NCBI GenBank assembly: GCA_018241265.1
Contig: JAFEEF010000081.1
Location: 1-37,385, forward strand
Length of the DNA: 37,385 bases
Source: Pseudomonadota bacterium
GTDB taxonomy: Bacteria > Pseudomonadota > Gammaproteobacteria > Burkholderiales > Burkholderiaceae_C
Direction of reading: 5' to 3'
Part shown: positions 18,630-26,476 of the stretch, piece by piece
How the letters are laid out: each line of letters opens with the position of its first letter
Position numbering within the stretch: the first letter of the stretch is position 1
Made by a program: the position numbers and the translations under genes
The notes under the pieces: model-generated
What the model saw: only the letters and a program-made list of their open reading frames with translations
Databases searched by the model: none
Told to the model about the DNA's origin: nothing

Positions 18630-20045
18630 ATGACGATCGTTAGGAAACCCGCCGCGCTCGTGCTCGCGCTGGCTGCCGCCTTTCCGGGCCTCGCCCTCGC
18701 GCAGTCGAACGAGGAACTGCTGAAGGAGCTCAAGGCGCTGAAGGATCGCGTCAGCGATCTCGAGAAGAAGCTCGCCGAGAAGCCCGCGGCCGCGGCACCC
18801 GCCGCGGGCGACAAGCAATGGGGCATGACGCCACAGCAGCAACAGGACTTCAACCGCATCGCGGTGAAGACCGAGGCGCTCGAAGACAACCAGGAGGCGA
18901 TGGGCTTCAAGGGCCTGAAGATCAGCGGCTACTTCGACCCGGCCTACATCTGGAACCGCGACCAGAACCGCGCCGGCTTCCAGTTCCTGAACCGCGTCTC
19001 GGACGACGGCTACAACTACGACAACGGCTACTTCGGCACCGTGAGCCTCGACTTCCAGAAGGAGATGGAAGGCGGCACCAAGTGGCGGCTGACCCTGATG
19101 CCGAACCGCGGCGCCGGCTCGATCGCCGACTCGGGCGGCAACTCGATCGTGCACGAGGCCTCGGTCTCGGTGCCGCTCGGCGACCTGCAGACGCGCTTCA
19201 TCGCCGGCCAGATCCCCGACTGGTCGGGCTACGAATACATCCAGGCGACGCAGACCAAGCTCGTGACGCGCGGCCTGCTGCTCGACTTCACCGAGCCGAC
19301 GGCGTACACCGGCGCCGGCATGGAGATCATCAGCGGCAAGTGGGACGTCAAGGGCGTGCTCGCGAACTACAACACGACGAAGAACCCGGCCAACCGCAGG
19401 AGCCCGGTGCTGGCCTACCGCGCCGACTATTCGAAGGGCGAGTTCGACGGCTTCGGCTTCGCCGGCGTGCACGGCCGTGCGGCGAACTTCAGCGAGGGCG
19501 TCGTCGATGCCGACGGCAACGTCGTGACGCAGAAGGACTCGTGGCTGGACCTGTTCGAGGTCGACGGCTACTTCATCCGCGGCGACCTGACCCTGCAGGG
19601 CCAGATCGGCTTCGGGCACCAGAAGAATGCCTCCATCGTGCCGGCGGCCGACGGGTCGCTGCGCGATGCGCGCTGGTGGGGCATCTCGGGCCTCGCGGCC
19701 TACAAGTTCATCCCGCGCTGGGAGGGCACCGTGCGCGTCGACTACATCGACGACCACGCCAACGGCGGCGGCCTCCTGCAGTATTCGGTCGCCGACGACC
19801 GCAACGGCATCGGCCCGAACGCCAACCTCGGCTGCGTGACCGCGGCCACCGCGCCGGACTGCAGCAACGGCGCGAACCGCTATGCCATCGCGGTCGGCTT
19901 CAACTACCTGCTCAACGCCAACACGACGATCAAGGCCGAGTACCGCTACGACGGCGCCAGCAAGCCGGTCTTCATCGACCTGCGCGACAACACTTATCGG
20001 CGCAACAACCACCTGCTCGGCACGACGGTGGTGGTGTCGTTCTGA
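18630..20045 (+). CDS. outer-membrane porin-like protein (DUF3138-type)
   Basis: This 471-residue exported protein has a clear signal peptide (cleavage after ALA at about residue 24). It is followed by a predicted coiled coil (LLKELKALKDRVSDLEKKL, about 30-48), an Ala/Pro linker, and a long body of alternating strands rich in aromatic and Gly residues. It ends in VVVSF, the terminal aromatic typical of outer-membrane beta-barrels. From memory it resembles the DUF3138 group, known mainly from betaproteobacteria and without an assigned function. It sits 36 bases after potI behind a strong ribosome-binding site (GAGGAGA) and 16 bases before the aldehyde dehydrogenase. The location suggests a polyamine-permeable or amine-binding porin for this importer, which is inference. 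The two cysteines near residues 400-410 could form a loop disulfide. Confidence 0.85.
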   Translation: MTIVRKPAALVLALAAAFPGLALAQSNEELLKELKALKDRVSDLEKKLAEKPAAAAPAAGDKQWGMTPQQQQDFNRIAVKTEALEDNQEAMGFKGLKISGYFDPAYIWNRDQNRAGFQFLNRVSDDGYNYDNGYFGTVSLDFQKEMEGGTKWRLTLMPNRGAGSIADSGGNSIVHEASVSVPLGDLQTRFIAGQIPDWSGYEYIQATQTKLVTRGLLLDFTEPTAYTGAGMEIISGKWDVKGVLANYNTTKNPANRRSPVLAYRADYSKGEFDGFGFAGVHGRAANFSEGVVDADGNVVTQKDSWLDLFEVDGYFIRGDLTLQGQIGFGHQKNASIVPAADGSLRDARWWGISGLAAYKFIPRWEGTVRVDYIDDHANGGGLLQYSVADDRNGIGPNANLGCVTAATAPDCSNGANRYAIAVGFNYLLNANTTIKAEYRYDGASKPVFIDLRDNTYRRNNHLLGTTVVVSF

Positions 20046-20061
20046 GCACGTCGAGGCAGCG

Positions 20062-21564
20062 ATGACGACGGCGATCGACTGGGCGGCACGCGCCGGCGCG
20101 CTGCAGCCCGACGGGCGCGCCTACATCGACGGCGAGCGCAAGGCTTCGGCGTCGGGCGAGACCTACGACAAGCGCTCGCCGATCGACGGTCGTACGCTGG
20201 GCGCAGTCGCGCGCGGCGCCGCCGAAGACGTCGATCGCGCGGTGGCTGCGGCGCGGCGCGCCTTCGACGACGCGCGCTGGGCCGCTCAGCCGCCGGCCGC
20301 GCGCAAGAAGGTGCTGCAGCGCTGGGCCGACAAGATCCTCGCTGCCAAGGACGAACTGGCGCTGCTCGAGACGCTCGACATGGGCAAGCCGATCCGCTAT
20401 GCGCTCGCGGTCGACGTGCCGGCCGCGGCGCGCTGCATCGCCTGGTACGGCGAAGCGGTCGACAAGATCTACGACGAGATCGCGCCGACCGGGCCGGGCG
20501 CGCTCGCGCTGATCACGCGCGAGGCGATGGGCGTCGTCGGCGCCGTCGTGCCGTGGAACTACCCGATGATCATGTCGGCCTGGAAGCTCGGGCCGGCGCT
20601 CGCGGCCGGCAACAGCGTGGTGCTGAAGCCGAGCGAGAAGAGCCCGCTGACGGCGATGCGTCTCGCCGAGCTCGCGGTCGAGGCCGGCCTGCCGCCGGGC
20701 GTCTTCAACGTCGTCCCCGGCTACGGCGGCGAGGCGGGCGAGGCGCTCGCGCTGCACGACGACGTCGATGCGATCGGCTTCACCGGCTCGACCCGCGTCG
20801 GCCGGCGCATGCTCGAATACGCAGGGCGCAGCAACCTGAAGCGCGTCTACAACGAGCTCGGCGGCAAGAGCGCGTTCGTCGTCTTCCCCGACTTCGGCGA
20901 CCTCGACCGCGCCGCGCAGACCGCCGCGGGATCGATGTTCTTCAACCAGGGCGAGAGCTGCAATGCGCCGTCGCGGGTGCTGGTGCACGACAGCATCGCC
21001 GACGACTTCGTCGCACGCGTCGCGGCGGTCGCGCCGTCGTATGCGCCGGCCGATCCGCTCGCCGAGTCGACGGTGATGGGCGCGCTCGTCGACGACGGCC
21101 AGCTGCGCACCGTGCTCGGCTACATCGATGCCGGCCACCGCGAAGGCGCGCGGCTCGCAGCCGGCGGCAAGCAGGTGCGCGGCGAGACCGGCGGCTACTA
21201 CGTCGAGCCCACGGTGTTCGACGGCGTCGCCAACGGCATGAAGATCGCGCGCGAGGAGATCTTCGGCCCGGTGATGAGCGTGATCCGCTTCAAGACCGAG
21301 GAAGAAGCGGTGCGCCTTGCCAACGACAGTCCGTACGGCCTGCAGGCGAGCGTGTGGAGCGACAACGTCAACCGCGCGCACCGGGTCGCCCGCGCACTGC
21401 GTGCCGGCACGGTGCACGTGAACCAGTACGACGACGACGACATCACGGTGCCGTTCGGCGGCTACAAGCAGAGCGGCAACGGCCGCGACAAGTCGCTGCA
21501 TGCGTTCGACAAGTACACCGAGCTGAAGACGACCTGGCTGCGCATCGCCACCGACCCGTCGTGA
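20062..21564 (+). CDS. puuC: aldehyde dehydrogenase, gamma-glutamyl-aminobutyraldehyde type
   Basis: This NAD(P)-dependent aldehyde dehydrogenase has 500 residues, the standard length. Catalytic elements are all visible: Asn166 in VPWNYP, the general base Glu265 in ELGGK, and the nucleophile Cys300 in FFNQGESC. The Rossmann stretch GFTGSTRVGR is near 239. In the Puu route this enzyme oxidises gamma-glutamyl-aminobutyraldehyde to gamma-glutamyl-GABA; the same enzymes often also take 4-aminobutyraldehyde from the SpuC reaction, which would join both routes. ATG 20062 has GAGG five bases upstream and lies 16 bases after the porin stop. A longer frame reading back into the porin gene is only an overlap. 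Confidence 0.9.
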   Translation: MTTAIDWAARAGALQPDGRAYIDGERKASASGETYDKRSPIDGRTLGAVARGAAEDVDRAVAAARRAFDDARWAAQPPAARKKVLQRWADKILAAKDELALLETLDMGKPIRYALAVDVPAAARCIAWYGEAVDKIYDEIAPTGPGALALITREAMGVVGAVVPWNYPMIMSAWKLGPALAAGNSVVLKPSEKSPLTAMRLAELAVEAGLPPGVFNVVPGYGGEAGEALALHDDVDAIGFTGSTRVGRRMLEYAGRSNLKRVYNELGGKSAFVVFPDFGDLDRAAQTAAGSMFFNQGESCNAPSRVLVHDSIADDFVARVAAVAPSYAPADPLAESTVMGALVDDGQLRTVLGYIDAGHREGARLAAGGKQVRGETGGYYVEPTVFDGVANGMKIAREEIFGPVMSVIRFKTEEEAVRLANDSPYGLQASVWSDNVNRAHRVARALRAGTVHVNQYDDDDITVPFGGYKQSGNGRDKSLHAFDKYTELKTTWLRIATDPS

Positions 21565-21606
21565 GTCGCCGGAGCGAAGTCGCCTATGAAATTGCGCCGC
21601 GCAGGC

Positions 21607-21667
21607 GACTCGTTCAGAACCTGCTTAGCCTGCCAAGCCGAGCAATCTGCTCACAGGTTCTGACTCG
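21607..21667 (+). promoter_or_regulatory. structured palindromic element directly upstream of the GlnT-like gene
   Basis: A perfect 10-bp inverted repeat (TCAGAACCTG at 21614-21623, CAGGTTCTGA at 21654-21663) encloses 30 bases that contain a second hairpin (GAGCA-atc-TGCTC, 21640-21652). The whole is flanked by the direct repeat GACTCG (21607-21612 and 21662-21667), the right copy of which abuts the ATG at 21668. The RNA would fold into a closed, branched structure covering the ribosome-binding region. It could be a translation control element, an operator pair, or a tiny mobile palindrome with a target duplication. Confidence 0.45.
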
Positions 21668-22999
21668 ATGACGACGCTTGCGGAACTGAAGGCCCGCTGG
21701 GCCGAGGCCGGCGTGCATACGCTGGTCGCGCAGTTCACCGACATCCACGGCGTCGCGAAGGGCAAGTTCGTGCCGCTGGCGCAGCTCGATGCGTTGATCG
21801 AACGCGGCGCCGGCTTCTCCGGCCCGTCGATCTGGGGCACCGGCCTGCCGCGCACCGGGCCGCGCTCGGAGTATTACGGCCGCGGCGACCTTGCGACCGC
21901 CGCCGCCCTGCCCTGGATGCCCGGCTATGCGCGCATCGCCTGCGACGGCTTCGTCGACGGCGCGCCGTTCGATGCCTGCCCGCGCCAGGTGCTGAAGCGC
22001 CAGACGGCGCGTCTGGCCGAGCGCGGCTGGCTGCTGCAGGCCGGCATCGAGCCGGAGTTCTTCCTGCTCGAGCGGCGTGAGCAAGGCTACGTGCCGGCCG
22101 ACGACCACGATCGTCTCGCCAAGCCGTCGTACGACCTGAAGAGCCTGCCGCGGCAGCGCGAGTTCCTCGCGCGCCTGGCCGACGGCTTGACCGCCTGCGG
22201 CTTTGCGATCGAGCAGATCGATCATGAGGATGCGCACGGGCAGTACGAGATCAACTACGCGCATGCCGACGCGCTGACGAGCGCCGACCGGCTGATGCTC
22301 TTCAAGATGGCCGGCCATGCGATCGCCGACGAGCTCGGCCTCGTCTTCTCGATGATGCCCAAGCCGTTCGCCGACCAGCCGGGCAGCGGCATGCACTTTC
22401 ACTTGTCGCTGTGGGGTACGGACGGCGAATGCTGCATGTTCGACGGTGCGCCGCGCGAGCTTTCCGACCTCGGCCGGCATTTCGTCGCCGGCGTGCTGGA
22501 GCATGCACCCGCGCTCTGCGCGATCGCCGCGCCGACCGTCAATTCGTACAAGCGGCTGAGCGGCAGCGCGTCCATCACCGGCACGACCTGGGCGCCGGCA
22601 ACGATCGCGCACGGACCGAACAACCGGACCGCGATGGTTCGCACCCTGTCCGGCCGCTTCGAATGGCGGCTGCCGGACGCGAGCGCCAACCCCTACCTCG
22701 CGCTCGCCGGCGTCATCGCGGCCGGGCTCGACGGCATCGAACGTGCCTTGGAGCCGCCGGCCGCCTGCACCGACGACCTCTACGAAGCCGCCCCGGCGGC
22801 GCTCGCCGAACGCGGCATCGAGCGATTGCCGCGCACCCTCGATGCCGCCATCGATGCGCTCGAACGCGACGACGTCGTGCTCGAGGCGCTAGGCGCCACG
22901 CTCGCCGCGCAGTTCGTCGACCTGAAGCGCCGCGAAGTGGCCGACCATGCGCGCCACGTCAGCACGTGGGAGCTGGAGCGCTACGCGGCGTTCTTCTGA
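21668..22999 (+). CDS. GlnT-like glutamine synthetase family protein (gamma-glutamyl-amine ligase)
   Basis: This second glutamine-synthetase-fold protein of the cluster has 443 residues. It is only distantly related to the puuA product and is closer in motifs to the GlnT / gamma-glutamylmethylamide synthetase group: GIEPEFFLLERR (126-137), DHEDAHGQYEINY (185-197), MPKPF near 230, and GSGMHFHLSLW (239-249). Family members ligate glutamate to ammonia or to small amines such as methylamine. Downstream of an aldehyde dehydrogenase and upstream of a transporter, it may glutamylate an amine different from putrescine. The 103-base gap before it contains a strong inverted repeat and no ordinary ribosome-binding site. 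Its stop overlaps the next start by one base. Confidence 0.82.
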   Translation: MTTLAELKARWAEAGVHTLVAQFTDIHGVAKGKFVPLAQLDALIERGAGFSGPSIWGTGLPRTGPRSEYYGRGDLATAAALPWMPGYARIACDGFVDGAPFDACPRQVLKRQTARLAERGWLLQAGIEPEFFLLERREQGYVPADDHDRLAKPSYDLKSLPRQREFLARLADGLTACGFAIEQIDHEDAHGQYEINYAHADALTSADRLMLFKMAGHAIADELGLVFSMMPKPFADQPGSGMHFHLSLWGTDGECCMFDGAPRELSDLGRHFVAGVLEHAPALCAIAAPTVNSYKRLSGSASITGTTWAPATIAHGPNNRTAMVRTLSGRFEWRLPDASANPYLALAGVIAAGLDGIERALEPPAACTDDLYEAAPAALAERGIERLPRTLDAAIDALERDDVVLEALGATLAAQFVDLKRREVADHARHVSTWELERYAAFF

Positions 23000-23913
23000 T
23001 GCAAGGCCGTCCGCTCTGGCCTTCGTACCTGTGCCTCGCGGCGAGCATGTCGCTCGTCGGCTGCTATGTCGGCCTGTCGAAGACGCTGGTGCTGGTGTTT
23101 CCGGTCTTCCTGCTCGCGTGGCTGCGCTTCGGCATCGCGTTGATCGCGATGCCGGGATGGCTCAGGCGCGCGCCGAACGAAGCGCCGCTGTCGACGCACG
23201 ATCGCCTGCTGCTGTTCGCCGAGTCGTTCTTCGGCAACTTCCTGTTCTCGGTCTGCATGCTGTTCGGCGTGGCGCTCACGTCGGCGCTGGCGGCCGGGAT
23301 CATCATGGCGGCGATCCCGGGTGTGGTTGCGATCATGTCGCGCGTGTTCCTGCGCGAGCGCATCGCGCGACGCGTCATCGCCGGCATCGTCTGTGCCGTC
23401 GGCGGCATCGCGCTGGTGTCGTTCAGCAAGAACGGATCGGCCGAGGCCGGCGGGTCGCTGCTCGGCAACCTGCTGCTGCTCGGCGCAGTGACCTGCGAAG
23501 CGATCTATGTCGTCGTCGGCAAGCGGCTCACCGGCAACGTCGGCCCGAAGCGCATCAGCGCATTGATCAACCTGTGGGGCTTCGTGCTCGTCACGCCGTT
23601 CGGGCTGTGGCAGGCACGGCAGTTCGACTTCGCGGCCGTGCCGCAAGGGCCGTGGTGGCTGCTGGTGTTCTATTCGATCGCCGCCAGCGTCGTCACGGTC
23701 TGGCTCTGGATGACCGGCCTGAAGCGGGTGCCGGCGTCGTCGGCCGGCGTCTTCAGCGTGCTGCTGCCGGTGAGCGCGGCGCTGGTCGGCGTACTGGTCC
23801 TCGGCGAGACCGTCAGCGGCCTGCAGGCTGCCGCGTTCGCGCTGGCACTGCTCGGCGTGGCGTTGGCAACCTGGCCGGGTTCGAGGCCGACGAGCCGTCG
23901 CGTCGGCGGATGA
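22999..23913 (+). CDS. DMT-superfamily EamA transporter
   Basis: This is an inner-membrane protein of 304 residues with about ten hydrophobic segments in two EamA repeats. Typical repeat ends are seen near residues 110-120 (RVFLRERI, the loop after the fourth segment) and near 265 (LVLGETVSG). ATG 22999 overlaps the stop of the GlnT-like gene by one base (TGATG), so the two are translationally coupled. EamA proteins mostly export amino acids and related metabolites. Export or uptake of an amine or gamma-glutamyl compound handled by the coupled ligase is plausible but unproven. It is the last gene of the plus-strand cluster, and the convergent dusA stop is 19 bases away with no recognisable terminator between. 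Confidence 0.88.
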   Translation: MQGRPLWPSYLCLAASMSLVGCYVGLSKTLVLVFPVFLLAWLRFGIALIAMPGWLRRAPNEAPLSTHDRLLLFAESFFGNFLFSVCMLFGVALTSALAAGIIMAAIPGVVAIMSRVFLRERIARRVIAGIVCAVGGIALVSFSKNGSAEAGGSLLGNLLLLGAVTCEAIYVVVGKRLTGNVGPKRISALINLWGFVLVTPFGLWQARQFDFAAVPQGPWWLLVFYSIAASVVTVWLWMTGLKRVPASSAGVFSVLLPVSAALVGVLVLGETVSGLQAAAFALALLGVALATWPGSRPTSRRVGG

Positions 23914-23932
23914 CGATACACCGACGCATCCA

Positions 23933-24925
23933 TCAGGCCTCGGCGACCGCCGGCTGCAAGGCCAGCCTGGCGCGCACGCTGACCTCGACCGGCGACAGGG
24001 TGCGCCACGCCGGATCCGACCACGCCTGGCGCCAGCGCCGTGCGCCGCTCTGGCCGTTACGCAAGCCCATCATGTGGCGAGACGCGCGCGTCCACGGCTC
24101 GCCCGCGGCAACCAGGCGCTGCATGTAGCCGACCATCGCCGCCTCGATCGCATCGGGATCGTCCGGCCCTTCAGGCGCGCCGAAGAAGCGCCGGTCCCAT
24201 GCCGCGAGCCGCCATGGGTGGTGATAGGCCTCGCGCCCGATCATCACGCCGTCGACGTGGCCGAGGTGCTCGGCGATCTGCTCGTCGCTCGCGAGGCCAC
24301 CGTTCAGCACGATCGTGAGCGACGGGAAGTCGCGTTTCAGCCGATGCGCGACCTCGTGGCGCAGCGGCGGAATCTCGCGGTTCTCCTTCGGGCTCAGGCC
24401 CTTGAGCCAGGCATTTCGCGCATGCACGATGAAGACCTCGCAACCCGCGGCCGCGACCTGCCCGACGAAGTCGCGCACGAAGCCGTAATCCTCGTCGCGA
24501 TCCAGGCCGATGCGGTGCTTGACCGTCACCGGCAGCGCGACCGCATCGCGCATCGCCTTCACGCAATCCGCCACCAGCGCCGGCTCGGCCATCAGGCAGG
24601 CGCCGAACGCGCCGCGCTGCACGCGCTCGCTCGGGCAGCCGCAGTTGAGATTGACCTCGTCGTAACCCCAGCGCTCGGCGAGCTTCGCGCAGGCCGCGAG
24701 GTCTGCGGGTTCGCTGCCGCCGAGTTGCAGCGCGACCGGATGCTCCTCGGCGTTGAAGTCGAGGTGGCGCGGCACGTCACCGTGCAGCAGCGCGCCGGTC
24801 GTCACCATTTCGGTGTAAAGCAGCGTGCGGCGGGTCAGCAGGCGGTGGAAGTAGCGGCAGTGGCGGTCGGTCCAATCCATCATGGGGGCGATGGAGAGGC
24901 GCCAGGGGCTGGGAGCGGAGTGCAC
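23933..24925 (-). CDS. dusA: tRNA-dihydrouridine(20/20a) synthase
   Basis: This flavin enzyme reduces uridine to dihydrouridine in the D-loop of tRNA. The N-terminal signature is SIAPMMDWTDRHCRYFHR. The catalytic cysteine is Cys97 in NLNCGCPSERVQRGAFGACL (92-111), followed by TVKHRIGLD, HARNAWLKGLSPKENR and the FMN-phosphate stretch LNGGLAS, all characteristic of DusA rather than DusB or DusC. I place the start at GTG 24925, giving 330 residues, the normal length. The open frame continues upstream to 25396, but that part runs antisense through the LOG-family gene and carries no DusA sequence. The start has no strong ribosome-binding site, so it is uncertain by a few codons. Confidence 0.93.
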   Translation of the reverse strand: MHSAPSPWRLSIAPMMDWTDRHCRYFHRLLTRRTLLYTEMVTTGALLHGDVPRHLDFNAEEHPVALQLGGSEPADLAACAKLAERWGYDEVNLNCGCPSERVQRGAFGACLMAEPALVADCVKAMRDAVALPVTVKHRIGLDRDEDYGFVRDFVGQVAAAGCEVFIVHARNAWLKGLSPKENREIPPLRHEVAHRLKRDFPSLTIVLNGGLASDEQIAEHLGHVDGVMIGREAYHHPWRLAAWDRRFFGAPEGPDDPDAIEAAMVGYMQRLVAAGEPWTRASRHMMGLRNGQSGARRWRQAWSDPAWRTLSPVEVSVRARLALQPAVAEA

Positions 24926-25087
24926 GAGATGGGAAGTGATGATTCGGAAGAAGCGTGGAAGCCTGCTCGGCGATGGTATGCCCGCCCGATTCAGGCGGTA
25001 ACGCGACGTAGAATGTATGCTGTCCAATTCACGTTTAGGCACAAGAGTACTTGCAGTCCTCAACCCGAGCGACATTGGAGTAGCTCG

Positions 25088-25672
25088 ATGATAGTCCGTC
25101 GAAAAATCGTTGGTGTGATGGGATCCGCCGAGGACAGGCATGACGCCCTGTCCAACGAAGTCGCCGCAGAAGTTGCGAGACTCGGCTATCACTTGTTGAC
25201 CGGAGCGGGGGATGGGGTAATGGCGGCAGTCGCCGAGGCTTTTGCAGGGTATGGTGAGAGACAAGGCCTGTCGATCGGAGTGGTTCGCGCGGCGAAGATT
25301 GAGAACGGCGAGCCGTCGCCAATGCGACCTGCCGCGAAGCGCCAGTGGCAAGCTCGCAAGCGCAACAGGTTTGTCGAGATCGCCATAAACACTCATCTCA
25401 CCCAGAGCGACAAGTCAAAAGACAGTCGGAATCACATCAACGCCCTGACTCCGACTGCCGTTGTTATCCTGCCGGGAGGCAATGGAACCTTATCTGAGCT
25501 CGAGCTTGCTTTGGAGTACGGTACACCCACCGTCCTCTACATCGGTGAGAAGACAGTCGGTGGGAAGGATTCCTCGAGACTGCGTTCTGAGTACAAGGAT
25601 CTGTGCGTTGCGTCAAACCAGCGCGAGCTCGCTCAGTTTCTGGCTAGTCACGTCGGCGATGCTTGTGCGTAA
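25088..25672 (+). CDS. LOG/SLOG-family Rossmann protein (TIGR00725-like), probably acquired
   Basis: This 194-residue protein has the nucleotide-binding architecture of the LOG/SLOG superfamily: a first strand KIVGVMGSA, the segment LLTGAGDGVMAAVAEAF (about 38-54), and the hallmark PGGNGTLSELELALEYG (about 130-146). ATG 25088 is preceded by GGAG at seven bases. The family includes cytokinin-activating phosphoribohydrolases, molybdenum-cofactor carriers and nucleotide-sensing domains of defence systems. The present member has an insertion of basic residues (AAKRQWQARKRNR, about 83-95) and cannot be assigned to one of them. G+C is near 53% at its start, against about two-thirds for its neighbours, and codons such as AAA, AAT and ATT are frequent. 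It therefore looks horizontally acquired. It is divergent from dusA. Confidence 0.82.
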   Translation: MIVRRKIVGVMGSAEDRHDALSNEVAAEVARLGYHLLTGAGDGVMAAVAEAFAGYGERQGLSIGVVRAAKIENGEPSPMRPAAKRQWQARKRNRFVEIAINTHLTQSDKSKDSRNHINALTPTAVVILPGGNGTLSELELALEYGTPTVLYIGEKTVGGKDSSRLRSEYKDLCVASNQRELAQFLASHVGDACA

Positions 25673-25848
25673 AGCCTGGATCCTTGTAATTTGGAAGTAT
25701 TCTCTGAAATTCGATCGACCGCGCCCGGGTTTACCGACTCGAAATCGGCGATCTTGCCTTCGCGTCATCGAGCACCCGCGGGATCGCGATTCAAAGGCCT
25801 GACCGCCCGGCTTGAACTTGAGGTCCACCCAAGCACAGTACGCACGGT

Positions 25849-26301
25849 ATGTCCAGAATCCTGTCTGCTCTCGCCCTGTGCCTGGCAATTGGCGTCGCTG
25901 CCTGCGTCACGACTTCCGCAGACGCGACGCTCGAAGCCCAGGACCGCAGCGAGATGCTGGCTGCCCTCGCCGCCTCCGCCGAGTCCTGGAACAAGGGCAG
26001 CCTCAAGGGCCATCTCGCGATCTACGATCCCTCGGTCACGGTCATGACCAAGAACGGTCCGAGACCCGGCATCGAACCCATAGAGCGCTCGTTCGGCGAG
26101 ACGTACTTCACCAACGGCGCCCCGAAGCAGGCGTTGAGGACGGAACAAACCGAGATTCGCATGCTGTCGCGAGACTCGGCGCTGATGACCGGCCGATTCA
26201 TCTTGTCGGGCGGGAATCTTCCGGAGCAGTCGGGCTGGTTCTCGCTGGTGTGGATCCGCACCAGCGCCGGATGGAAGGTCGTGCACGACCATACGAGCTA
26301 G
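25849..26301 (+). CDS. lipoprotein with NTF2-like (DUF4440/SnoaL) domain
   Basis: This is a 150-residue protein. The N-terminus MSRILSALALCLAIGVAAC is a lipoprotein signal with the lipobox VAAC (Cys19), so the mature protein is likely anchored to a membrane. From about residue 34 it has the NTF2-like cone fold of DUF4440 proteins: helix AALAASAESWNKG, then HLAIYDPSVTVMTKNGP, and near the end WFSLVWIRTSAGWKVVHDHTS, the typical closing strand pair. Relatives include small dimeric enzymes and ketosteroid-isomerase-like proteins, and the function here is unknown. It stands alone: the 176 bases before it are low-GC, without a recognisable gene, and the region after it carries a gene relic. Confidence 0.8.
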   Translation: MSRILSALALCLAIGVAACVTTSADATLEAQDRSEMLAALAASAESWNKGSLKGHLAIYDPSVTVMTKNGPRPGIEPIERSFGETYFTNGAPKQALRTEQTEIRMLSRDSALMTGRFILSGGNLPEQSGWFSLVWIRTSAGWKVVHDHTS

Positions 26302-26360
26302 GCGTTCACAGCCAGCCGGCCGGTTCGGCAGCAAGTTGCGATCGAGCTATCCTCCCCGCC

Positions 26361-26417
26361 ATGCTCCGGATCCTCGGCCGCCCCACCTCGATCAATGTCC
26401 GTAAAGTTCTGTGGACC
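26361..26417 (+). pseudogene. relic of a glutathione S-transferase gene (first 19 codons only)
   Basis: The codons from ATG 26361 read MLRILGRPTSINVRKVLWT, the classic N-terminal beta-strand and glutathione-site helix start of a glutathione S-transferase group common in betaproteobacteria, where a segment like CDELGL would follow. Here the similarity ends abruptly at 26417 and the frame closes within 27 more codons. The rest of the gene appears to have been deleted. The remainder of the 175-base gap before the next gene holds only that gene's ribosome-binding site. Confidence 0.55.
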
Positions 26418-26476
26418 CGGGACGGCGACGTCGTGCTGTGGACGGCATGCCCTGAACGGACTGCGCCGAAAGGACG

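Noticed and set aside
17730-20012. Minus-strand open frame of 760 codons
   Set aside because: It is antisense to potI and the porin gene, which have signal peptide, membrane pattern and ribosome-binding sites; the antisense product is low-complexity Arg/Val/Asp sequence.
24926-25396. 157-residue N-terminal extension of DusA
   Set aside because: It runs antisense through the LOG-family gene, which has a good ribosome-binding site and family motifs, and the remaining 330 residues are already a full DusA.
25673-25848. Possible tRNA or tRNA remnant in the low-GC gap after the LOG-family gene
   Set aside because: Antisense translation gives a pattern reminiscent of frames over tRNA genes, but no D-arm, anticodon arm or acceptor stem can be assembled.
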